NCBI GenBank assembly: GCA_049999765.1
Contig: JBNGIQ010009343.1
Span: forward strand, 41,439 to 94,709
DNA: 53,271 bases
Direction: 5' to 3'
Source of the DNA: Phaeoceros laevis
Lineage: Eukaryota > Anthocerotophyta > Anthocerotopsida > Notothyladales
Below the pieces are notes generated by a model. That model did no database searches. It saw nothing but the letters and a program-made list of their open reading frames with translations, and was not told the origin of the DNA. Within the stretch, counting starts at the first letter, position 1. The number at the start of each line of letters is the position of its first letter. The translations under genes and the position numbers were made by a program. This document shows positions 43,301 through 53,271 of the stretch, one piece after another.

Positions 43301-46300
43301 TTCATATTTTTCCGTGTGAAGGAAGAGCCGAAGCAAGTTAACATGAATCTCCTGCGGGGATCCTATTTTGTTTCACTGTTGAATATGACTTTGTTCAACT
43401 TGGGTCAGTTGCCCGTATTGATGGAGGAAAGAGCAGTTTACTATAAGCAGCAAGGTCAACATTTCTACCGTCCTTCTACTTTTCTTTTGGCGAAAATATT
43501 TGGAAGTATGCCTTTTTCCTTGGCGGAGGTATTTTTTCTGTCCCCAAATGGGTGGCTATCGCAGATCCTTATTTTTTCTGCAGAACAGTTTTAGACTTGT
43601 TTGGTTGCTGACATGGTCTATATCTGTCCTTGAAGGCAACGATATGGTCTCTTATTGTTTACTTCATGACCGGGCAAACTGTGTCTGATGGTGGCTGGCA
43701 TTTCTGGGTGTACTATTTGATTCTAGTTCTCACTGTTTTAAACGGGGCATCATTGGTGCGGTTCGTAAGTTATCTGGCTCCTGATCGAGACAAGGCAAAC
43801 TCTATGACTGGTAGAACCTTCAAGCATAATTCTTATTGATGTTTTAGAAGGACATTTTTCAGTTTACACTTCACCAGGATCATGATCTTTCAACTATTTC
43901 CTGATATTCTTACACGTAAGTTTTGCAGGTATCTTTGTTGCATTGTTTATCCTATTTGCAGGGTTTTTGGTACCCCGATTTTTGGTTCCTCATTACTGGA
44001 TCTGGGTGTATTATCTAAATCCCCTTCAGTGGGGTACTACTGCCCTGGTTATCAACAATTTCAAATCCGGGAGCTTTCGTATGCTTTGTAAGGATGTTCC
44101 CAATATCTTGAACTTGCCACAGTGTATTGGGCGACCCAACAGCAGTATTGGCCAAGCATACTTGGCAAGAGGACAGTTCTACACTGGCCATCATTGGATT
44201 GGGATCGCTGTGGTTTGCTTACTGGGCTGGATTGTCCTGTTCAACATACTAGCTTATTTCGCTCTCGCAAAGATTAGACACGTTGTACTTCCACAGATTG
44301 TTGAGCGGCAAAATCCTCGGGCAAGTTCATCTAGCTGGCATTATGTGACTTGCTAATGAATCTAGATGCATCATGTCACCGAGTTCGGAATCCTAAACGT
44401 CGTTATGCTTGGTTCCTGCAGTATATAAAGAGCGGATCGCAGCGGTCACAAAGAATTGCAGCAGAGGATGTTGAATGGGCAGAACAAGCAGTCAGAAGGC
44501 TGACGCACTCTGCTGTTCCTGTAACATTGTCGTGGCATGATCTTACGTATGACTTTTTTATCCCTCAAATTCGAGAAACTCGTCTAGTTTTACAGTATGT
44601 TTCAGGTTGGGCAGAACCTGGGGACATACTAGGAATATTGGGGAGTACTGGAGCTGGGAAGACAACACTACTCAATTGTTTGGCAGGTATTGCACATCTT
44701 TTACTTTGTTGCTTGCAAGCAAAGGAGCACTTCAATCTCCTATCTTGGCTAATAATCTGTGTTGTGCAGGACGATACGTAGATTTGACCAGGATAGGAGG
44801 TCAGGTTCTAGTGAACGGATACTTAAGGGTCCAAGCAACTTTCTCTCAGGTTGTTGGCTATGTGGAAAAAATTGAGGCTTATTCTCCATATCTGACTGTG
44901 AAAGAAGCCGTCGCTTTCAGTGCAGCCATGAGGCTTGGAAAGAACTCCACAACTGAGAGTAGGGAGGCCTTTGTTGAAGAGGTAGGACATTGATTGACCG
45001 TACACTCTTGTTGAAGCTTTCCTGCATTTGACACCTTGTGCTTGTTATACTCTTATTTTCAAGTCATGCCAACTAGCATGTGCCGTGGCCGTTCAGATTC
45101 TAGCATGTGCAGAGATCAAGCATATTCAGAACTTATTGGTTATGTCTTTGGGCGCCAATGAGCTTCAAAAAGATCAGCCATTGCGATTGGCCATAGCTGC
45201 CGAGCTGGCTTCCAACCCAAGTGTCTTGTTCCTTGACGAGCCAACGAAGGATCTGGATGCTCATGCATCAATGCGTATAATCGACAGCCTCCGGGTACTT
45301 TTTTGCAGTCAATGGTGATTTTTGTTCTGTGGTTTGCATTCACTTAAAAACTTGTCATGACATCTTTGGTAATTGTACCTGCAGCACATTGCTGGAACAG
45401 GTCGAACAGTTATCATGACTTTGCAACATACAAGTCAACGATTGCTTTCCGCCCTAACTCATATTCAAATCCTGAAAAAAGGTGGATCAACTGTCTACTT
45501 CGGGCCAGTTGGACACAACGGCAGCGCTTTTCGAGTACGTGGGAAAAGGAGCTTGCTATGTCACTTTCCTAGCTGCTGTAGCTGTCCTTGCCCACTAACC
45601 AGCTACTTGAACACAATGGCAGGAATATTTCGAAGCTATACCAGGCACACCTTTGTGTCCTCCAAACAAGAACGCGTCCACATTCGCTATTGATGTCATA
45701 GGCGATGGCGCAGCTAATCGCATCGCCATGAAAGACTATGCATTTGAGTATCGTGTGAGCGACTTGGCTCTGAACAACCATATCAACCTCCAGCGATTTC
45801 GGAGAAGTAAGGCTGGAACTGAGCTCATCAACACAGGTTATAGCTCGTCATACGGTCAAATGGCGAAGGAGGTCATTATCAGGTTACAGAAAAGCTATTG
45901 GAGGAACGTAAACTATAGCTGGGGGAGAATGACATTTGTCACTGTGATGGGTCTGTTACTTGGCTCCGTTTACTTTGACGCCAAGTATCGTACACAAGCC
46001 AAGATGAACACCAGGGCAATGAGCATCTTCATTTCATGTGTGCTTATGGGTATTACCAATGCCCAAAATGTCATCCCTCAGATCTTGATGCACAGGCAGG
46101 TGTACACGCGGGAGCGGAATGCTAACCACTACAGTCCTTTGCTGTATAACATAGCCTGGACTTTGGCGGAGGTAAGAAATGGAATTGATGTGTAATTGGT
46201 GGTATTTTTTCTAGCCAGATTAACAAGGAACGACTAACGGCCTTCATAATTCCAGATTATATATTTGATGGTGGCGGTTATGATCTTCTGCGGAATATTT

Positions 46301-46933
46301 CTTGGCATGAGTCAGATTGCAGTTGGAGATGCCAAAGACTTTTTCCAGTTCTGGTTCATTCTCCTTGAGTTCACCTTGGCCATCACGTTCTTAGGAATGT
46401 TCTTGGCAGCGGTGTCACCTGTGCCCCAGGTAATCATTATTCAGTGGCATTCGCTACTGTACCATGGGAACCTGTAGTCCATGAAGTTGCTGACATCCTT
46501 GTTTTTGCAGATCGCTGCAGTGCTGGTGCCAATTATAATCGGTATGTGGATTTCAACGGGAGGTGCTGTTATTGCTGCACGGTATTTGCTTAAGCCTTTC
46601 ATCTGGATATTCTGGACGAATCCACTTCAGTATGCTCTCAACAGTCTCACCTCCATCGCATTTTACTGTGACACGTACAAGCCTGAGTGTTTGAATGCTG
46701 GTGCCAACATGGCCTGCTTAAACGACCCAAGCAGGTGCCTCCAATGTGACTGTCCTCGGCTTGTGGATGCCAACAACACTTTCGTATGGACTCAGCTGCA
46801 GTTCAACCGGTCTCTAAATCATGGTCGGATCAAAATAGATATGATAGCATTAGCTTGTTTCTGCATTCTCTTCCGGTTTATGGCTTTCCTGGCGCTGAAG
46901 TATAAGAAAAGCAACGGCCTGTTCAACAAGTAG
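40309..46933 (+). CDS. Full-size ABCG (PDR-type) transporter with PDZ-like insertion and degenerate NBD1
   Basis: Fifteen exons: 40309-41220, 41306-41417, 41586-42228, 42330-42528, 42628-43185, 43274-43528, 43636-43810, 43929-44344, 44422-44686, 44770-44981, 45097-45294, 45385-45534, 45623-46171, 46256-46429 and 46511-46933. They keep phase and give about 1746 residues (usual PDR about 1450). Order: a roughly 300-residue N-terminal extension of unknown function; NBD1 from about 320; a PDZ-like domain about 623-710; TMD1; NBD2; TMD2. NBD1 Walker A is GPPGCGMS (Lys replaced by Met348), its Walker B is LFDQ (Glu replaced by Gln485) and its signature LKGDE. NBD2 has intact GSTGAGKT (1164-1171), LFLDEPT (Glu1297) and H-loop His1330, but its signature is LQKDQ. 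ABC2-type membrane segments ([23 protein letters not shown]) and a Cys-rich last loop are clear. Transport substrate unknown; an export role at a membrane is inferred. Part of exon 5 (about 42930-43050) might be an intron. Confidence 0.88.
42628..42900 (+). other. PDZ-like domain within the ABCG protein
   Basis: Encodes QPLGLNL (GLGF-type carboxylate-binding loop), [24 protein letters not shown], a helix ([11 protein letters not shown]) and PVRLQLQRP. The order and spacing are those of a PDZ fold: loop, beta strands, L-x-x-GD-x-I-x-x-hydrophobic-G, helix, terminal strand. It begins at an exon boundary (phase 0). Confidence 0.7.
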
Positions 46934-48082
46934 TGTAAGTTACTGAACTCCTTTACCTACGGAGAAAGATGGGACACAAGTACGTGCATGTACGATAAGA
47001 TCAGATTGCACAAGGATTAGGGCTGCTCCATGGTTAATACCATACGCGACTCTAACACCCCTTCACACAATCGGAGGCTGAGCTTTCGGCATGCGGACTC
47101 TTGTAGTAAACAGCTTCTCCATCCTACCTAGCGGTTCTTGGATGAGTCACAAGATCATTTCCGTGCCGTGAACTCAAGTGAGGACGAGGAAGTTTATTTA
47201 TAGAGCTTGGGAAATCTTAAAATTATGATTATGTTCCCGAGTCGTGATGAAATTGGAAAGAAAGATAGCGAGAGATGGTGGACAGGAGACTATGGTAGAT
47301 GTGGGGGAAACAGTTCAGACGTCTGCTGCTGCCCATTATTTCTGCGAAGAGGGTAGGGATACGGATCCCCATCGCGACCTTGCAATTGCAACTTGTCTCC
47401 TTCCCACTCACACCCCCGGTCGTTTTTATATGTTTGTGTGGGTCCTCCATCATGGACTTCGTCACAAGAGACAAGTTGCTTTGGTAGATTACTCTGCGCC
47501 CCTTCGAATTTGATATTCCTTCAGATCTTGCACCCTGCAGCCTTCAAGCGCGTCCCTAAACCACATGACACGCTTCGCTGATGAAGCTGAAGTCTTCGTG
47601 ACCAAAGCTATCCAACATGCATTGCCCGTTTGTTCTGACACCCATGTAATCATAATAATATTCTATTAAAGTCGACTTAGATCCTTGAGGAGCCATGCGA
47701 CCAATTAGCAGCCGTCCCTGTCCGCTTGGCTAATATTGGCGGACTCTAACGCAACGCCGTCGTCTGTTCACGACCAAATTGGTTACCAGTTCGTGGACAT
47801 TCTGCTTGACTGCAGTTACGTGTCTTGAATCTTGATGGGGCTGAGGCCTTCCAGGGTACACACTTTACAAAAACAGAACTCACAACAATTTGAGGGAGCA
47901 CAGTTTGACACAATTTTGGGGTACGTCAAAATTACGCGAGGAGCACGTCGATAAGCATTGTCAAAGACCAGGGAATTTGAGCCTAATCTTGTAGTGTCAA
48001 TTTATGTACAAGTAGTGTAGATGGATACAGTTCCATCTTAGCTTATTTATTTTCTGTGATGATTGGAGCAATATTAATTATT
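46934..48082. other. Convergent 3' spacer between the ABCG and At4g04980-like genes
   Basis: Non-coding. Weak AATAATAATA near 47650 and TTATTTATTTT near 48040 could serve 3' end formation for the two convergent genes. No open frame resembles a protein. Confidence 0.5.
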
Positions 48083-51000
48083 TTACACCCAAGCAGATGA
48101 TGGATACGTCTCCATCTCGTTTGCCAGCTCTGAAGTGAGCTGCTCAGTTTCATCGTCACATCCCCCTGCAAAATTATAGACGCGGTAGGAAAGCTGGAAT
48201 GCTGCCCAAAGCATCTGCAAACATAACTTCATCCTGTTCAACTCATAAGCTGGATTGCCTCCAGATCCTTGAATAGTCACGGACTTCACCCTCCTACTCT
48301 CCTGCACGATGGTACCAGAGTTAAGAGTCAAGCGCTACTCCCGGTCAGAAAAACTTGATGAGCAGCACTTTGCTAGCAGAGCATGGAGTGTGTTCCAGAG
48401 GCATATGAACTTACTTCGAGTGCCACAACTACACAGCGGGATGCAAGGCCAACCATAGCTTCCTTGATTCGGACCACAATGCTGAAATTGAACTGAATTT
48501 TGTGGCCTGAAAATCTCTTTCCATCCTCTTCCTTATTTCTTTCCACTGCTTCAACCTCTTTCTTGACCTGCACGCACAACATGCTCGGTTTGTGAACATC
48601 TAAGGAAATATTTAGTCACAGAAGTATGAAGCACAGCCGTAACTGCCACAGGTGTGAAAGCGTAGCTTCCCGCATTTGACCTTTCCAAAGTAAGCATCGA
48701 CTTTATCCAGTTGGTCGCCAGCAGGAAGGTCCAGCTTCCATCTCTCAATATGCTGAGCCATGGATAGCAGCTTCGAATACAAAGCTCCAGCAAGCCGGAT
48801 TGTCTCAAGCTTCTTAGTTGGAAAGCCTTCAAATCGAGCCAAGACCTAAAGAGAACAAGGTGGGACTTTGAGGGACATTTATACAAATCCACTACTCTGA
48901 TGAAGCAATAGTGAGCAAATAAACCACATAGACGCACTTTTACATAAGAAATGCTGTCACACCTGGGTCTCATCTGTAAGATCTTCCAACTGAATCTCGA
49001 CACTTTCATGAAAGCGTAACAGGTGATCCATGTCAGAGGTTTGAAAACATTCTATGGCCACCTTGGTCTCAAGAATGCATTCTGCATGCTGCTGAACATC
49101 ACCTTCAATTTGTTGGAAATAAGCAGACCTAAAACGAAACCGTTCTTGTGAGTGAAGAGTCTGCAACAGTTGCCTCATCCAGACTGGGGCTTCCCTTCTA
49201 CTGCATGCAGAGGATTGTATTCTACTGCTGCAACTGAGGATTGCAACAGCAGACTGAACATGTGAAGCAATACATGGTAGGACCTCAGGAATAGGGAGCC
49301 TTCATACTAAGTCTATCTCACCTTTTGGTTATTTCAGCAAGTGCGTCAGCCATTCCTCCCTGTGAGCCTCCATGTACTTTCTGCTGAGATACGCTTGTAC
49401 CAGGGCTAAGTTTCTGCCCAGTATGCCTCCCCTCCAGTTTACCTTTCATGGTTCTGTACAAAACACCCATCTTTGCTGACCGTCGTAGCTTGGATGCCTT
49501 TTTCCCCCTTGCTAGTCCTTTCCCTAGAGGAGGTGGTGGTGGTGGAGGAGGGGGAAGAGTGGACCCTCTCAGTCCAGGTCCAAAAGTATGAGGGGGAGGG
49601 GGAGGAGGAGGAGGTGGGACAAGTAGAGTATTTTCCTTTTTTTTCAAAGCAGCTACACCTATCACAGAGCTAGTTTTCTCTGCAGGCTGAGGTTGGGAGA
49701 CAGGATCTAGTTGACACTTCTGCCTTAGTTCCGTATCTTCTCGGGCACCAAAAAGGTCAACAGGCTTCATATCGTGCACAGGGTTAAAGATCCCTGGAGT
49801 CACCGGGCTGAACCTCATGAAAACGGGGCGCTCACTAACAGGTTTGGCATCGTCATTTGTAGGGACTACGCTAGGGGGCATTGGGTTGAAACCCATCAAC
49901 ATGGGTGGCTCAGGTGAGAAACTTTGTCCTGTTCCGCGAGCCATTGCATCCGTGATTACTGGATTCACTGGCTTCCCTTTAGGAACTGACTTTTGCTTCA
50001 CCTCCATATCAAAAATCAATGCTGATGGGGGCCACAATAGAGGTACTGCACCAATGTGAACATGATACGGGTGGAGACTCTCTGGAGTAGGTGGAAGTAC
50101 AGAGGTTGGGGTGCAAGATCCTTTCCTGAAGGAGCCAGACTCAGATTCTTGATCCTGTTGCACAATGAGTCCACCAGACTGCTTTCCGTCTACCTCGTTG
50201 GCTTTTGTAAACTCAAGGGGTCTGTCTGCAGGTGATAATAGGTCCGATACAGGACTCCCCTGATCCCCCGAGCATTGGACAGCAGTTTTGGCATGCTTGT
50301 TCAACTCTTCAAGCATGTCAAATATCTTGTGGCCTGCAACATCCGACTGGAAAAGTTAGAAGTAGCATTGAATCTGATGTTAAGAGGTGCTGCATCGAGA
50401 TAGATGCAGATGAACTTCCAGATGATATGATCTTACTCAGAAGCTCCAAGGCACAAGCTTCATCTGAATTACGACTTTTTTGCCTTGTAATTTTGTTTTT
50501 GCTGTTTCTAAACTTGCTTCTTGTACTCCGTTGCAAGTACTGAAAGTGGGCCATCGGGGTCGAGGGCGAACTTTCCTTTCCCAGGCGAAGTGAGTCTTTG
50601 CTCCTATCCCAGAAGTTCCGTTTTTCTTGCACTTCTGCATACAGTAAAAGTTTCAGCTGACTTTCACCACTATAATGGGTTACCTTCACACAACATGCCT
50701 TAGTTACGAACGAATGTGGCCGCACACCATATCAGGCAAACAGGACACACCTTGATACTGGACTTGTGCAGCCTTTCCTGTTCCATCAAGACGAGCTGCA
50801 AACCTCTCATCATCCTGCAATTTACAGAGGTCCTTGAGTTTTAAGGTCTGAAAAACCCAAGTGCAGTCGACTTGCAACGTAGCTTGCAAATAGACAGAAC
50901 GTACACTTGATTCATCATCGCTTGCACTGTTGTATGTGCCACCATGATGATTACTCTGAAATCATTCACAGTGAATCAGCCTAATTTCAAAAACATGGTC

Positions 51001-52433
51001 ACCAGGACTCAAGAAAAAACTGCAACTGCACCACTGGTTTCATGCAAGTATTTGGGTGGTAGCTAACCCTCTGGGCAAATGACTCAATCCAGGTATGCTC
51101 AATCGCCCGCAGTGCTTGATAAAACCGTTTCAAACGCTGCAGATAGACAAGGCTAGAATATAAGAATAATGCTGTCAGCCCTTCTTGCTTCCCAGCATAC
51201 CAGTTCCTGAGTAGCCATCGCACATCTACAATGGACATACTTGGAATATTGGCTTCTGCTCCCCAGCTTTCTGATCTCCACTTGCAACATTGAAAGATGA
51301 AACCGGGAAAACTTTGCCGGGATACAGGGTGGTAAGAGCTTGCATTGTATTCACAAGAACCTGCACACAGACATCACAACATCAAAGGAGACACTTTTTG
51401 CGTTCACCAACGAGCACATTATAGCATGACCTAGATATTATTCCCGGCAGCAGGAAAGTCACCTCATCCAGATCTGCCGAAGTATCACAAGGTGGCAGCT
51501 TTAGTGTCTCCCGCAGTGCAATCAATCTGCGACGAAGCTCTACCATCACAACCAGTCCGCCAACCCAACCATATCCACCAACTCTTGCACTATCTAGCTC
51601 ATGAAGACGCGCCATGTTATTGTTGAGTCTGACCTGCAGTGGCAGATCCCTTGGGGCTATAGCCTGGACAGTTCAAGAAAAATAGATGTAAATACAAAAA
51701 GTATTTAGAATATGAAGTCAGGAAAATTATCAAGTTTCATGTCTGCCAGTCCACCTTGCAGTATGCATGATCAAATTGAAGTCGCCAAAACAATAAGCAG
51801 TTGCCTAACAGCTTATACCTTGAAGTCGTATGGCCCCAGTAGCTCCTTCAATCTTGTCTCTGAATTTGCTACACTTTCCTCCAATGCTGTTCTCCTTCGA
51901 ACAGACTCCTCTAGCGCCTGTTTCAAAGGTAAAAATCCACATGATAAGTAACCTCTGGGACTCGGTTTTGTCTACATGACCCTCTACAATTCGGTACCAG
52001 TCACCAGGCAACAAGAAATTCTAGATCAACGAAAGCAGTATATCGAGTACCTTATCATACGCCTTGTCCACTGCAACAGCAATTACTTGCCTCAATTCTT
52101 CCAATCGCAGGGCCTTGTCCTCGCCAATTTGCTGCACAATAGACTCGAACATTCAGAACAGCATAAAGTAGGATGATAAACATATCAATCTAACAAAATG
52201 GATGTCCAGAATGGCTGATGACAGAAGCTACAAGAAGTAGATTATCATAACAGGAAGAAATGGAAAGTATGTTAGATTACCTCCCACATGACCTGGAGTT
52301 CGACTTGGCGGTCCCCACGACGCAGCGAAAGCTCATCGGACTGCTTGTGGGCGTTGAAAAGGGACTTCAGGCGAGGCACTTTGGGCCCACACTGGCCAAT
52401 GCCAGCCTCACACTTACACCAACAGTTACTCAT
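48083..52433 (-). CDS. At4g04980-like protein: coiled coil, proline-rich region, conserved C-terminal domain
   Basis: Fourteen exons are supported: 52433-52281, 52131-52051, 51917-51819, 51663-51463, 51360-51241, 51136-51068, 50955-50905, 50847-50751, 50634-50437, 50333-49322, 49128-48963, 48845-48681, 48567-48415 and 48301-48083, in phase, about 927 residues. The N-terminal half has charged, probably coiled helices and a conserved RETLKLPPC segment. Exon 10 carries two polyproline runs (9-10 Pro each, about 49545-49610), as in formin FH1 or CHUP1-like proteins, followed by KLRRSAKMGVLYRTMKGKLEG and GGMADALAEITKRSAYFQQI. The end has TDETQVLARFEGFPTKKLET, KIQFNFSIVVRIKEAMVGL and LWAAFQLSYRVYNFAGG. 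This matches Arabidopsis At4g04980, a protein of unknown role; actin or membrane scaffolding is only inferred from the polyproline tract. The donor after exon 12 (GTCAAA) and the exon 5/6 junction are the least certain. Confidence 0.85.
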
Positions 52434-53271
52434 TTCTGCAGCTACACCTAGTTGACCTCAAAACAGCTTCAGTTGATACGGAGCATTGCCTACCAGCTCC
52501 CAAACGTAAAAGGATCCACTCCTCCAGCATGAGATTTCGTCAGGTTGTGAAGTGACAGGGGAAACCAGGAAAGCCATACGTTGCTATCCTTGAGCCCACG
52601 TTGCAAAGCCGAGCAGGGAGGGTATTCAAACCATTGGAAGATATTCGAAACAACGTGGCCTAGGGGATATAGTGTTGCACAAGTCGATTCCATTATTGGC
52701 CCTTCCAGCGCCAAGAAAGATAATTCCCTTCAAAGTTCGTCCTAATTCCCTTGAGAGGTCGTCCTAAAAGAGCAATTGCAGTCCATATGGCGTCCGCTTA
52801 ATCCACGAAGACTAGAAACATGCCACACGGCCCGTCCCATGCCAACTCAAATTGCAGAGCCCGGAAGTAGAACTCCCGAGCTGTGAAAGGAGTAGCATTT
52901 CTGGCCCCCTGCCCTGCTCCGGCTGCCGACCTTCATGCTTCCTACAACCTGACACGCCAGGCCGGTGACCCCGAAGGCAATGGCTATCTACCAGCAATCG
53001 CATTTCTTGCCAACATCCTGCGCCGAGCCACACTGGCCTTGGCCCACACACCCCGTATCTCCAGGAGCAGCGCGCAGTTCGTTTCCCGTCTCCGCAAGTC
53101 GTCCCGCCGGTATCCGACGCACACAGTCCCAGGCAGATGAATGAGCTGGAGGTGGCGACGCGCTCACCAGATCTGAGCGGCGGGTAACCAAAACGGGCAC
53201 CTCATCATCATCGTGATGAGAGCAGGAAACAGGAGCTGAGGGACCAGCAGGCTACAAGCACTGTACAGCGT
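52434..53271. other. Right edge, upstream region of the At4g04980-like gene
   Basis: No gene is supported. It has a short duplication TTC(C)CTT(C/G)A(A/G)AG(T/G)TCGTCCTAA at about 52728-52766 and a GC-rich right half. A promoter for the minus-strand gene is expected here. Confidence 0.45.

Noticed and set aside
49473-49673. Glu/Val-rich plus-strand frame
   Set aside because: It is the reverse of the polyproline tracts of the At4g04980-like gene.

Overview
The window is nuclear DNA of a land plant. Genes carry GT-AG introns of mostly 70-250 bp; several products begin with chloroplast transit peptides; and plant-typical families are present (PLS-class PPR with a DYW-like tail, CLPP4, RIBA, plastid EF-P, N-glycan beta-1,2-xylosyltransferase, GRDP, nepenthesin-type protease). 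Short introns, mid GC, and a large intronless PPR-DYW gene fit a seed-free plant (bryophyte or lycophyte) better than a flowering plant, but the lineage is an inference. Two 100-N blocks mark scaffold gaps.

Layout. Positions 1-20450 are poor in intact genes and rich in repeats: a frameshifted aspartic protease, two decayed copies of a glycine-rich-domain protein (GRDP) gene flanking an intact PPR-DYW gene, then a 6 kb repeat block (14150-20450) holding a truncated Ty3/gypsy element between two copies of a ~1.2 kb unit, dispersed tRNA-like modules in both orientations and several minisatellites. Positions 20450-23870 hold ankyrin-repeat debris and an unrecognised candidate. Positions 23875-52433 are a compact array of good genes: RIBA(-), NAGK(-), CLPP4(+), RPL23/uL14(+), XYLT(+), plastid EF-P(-), DIS3/RRP44(+), an unusual full-size ABCG transporter(+) and an At4g04980-like proline-rich coiled-coil protein(-). 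NAGK/CLPP4 and EF-P/DIS3 are close head-to-head pairs.

Most interesting: (1) RIBA and CLPP4, unrelated enzymes in opposite orientation with about 1.8 kb between their start codons, have clearly homologous transit-peptide-coding first exons, suggesting that one gene gained its plastid targeting sequence from the other. (2) The ABCG protein (about 1746 aa) has an N-terminal extension of about 300 residues, a PDZ-like domain between the first nucleotide-binding domain and the first membrane domain, and a degenerate first ATPase site. (3) The PPR protein joins an OSB-type PDF motif to five PPR blocks with an exact 309-bp period and ends in GRH instead of DYW. (4) The GRDP pair decays in a complementary way, with a roughly 80-bp internal micro-inversion in one copy.

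How the genes work together: four of the intact genes (RIBA, NAGK, CLPP4, EF-P) are expected to act in plastids (flavin synthesis, arginine synthesis, proteolysis, translation); the others serve cytosolic translation, RNA decay, Golgi glycosylation, membrane transport and probably actin or cytoskeletal organisation. No operon-like pathway is implied.
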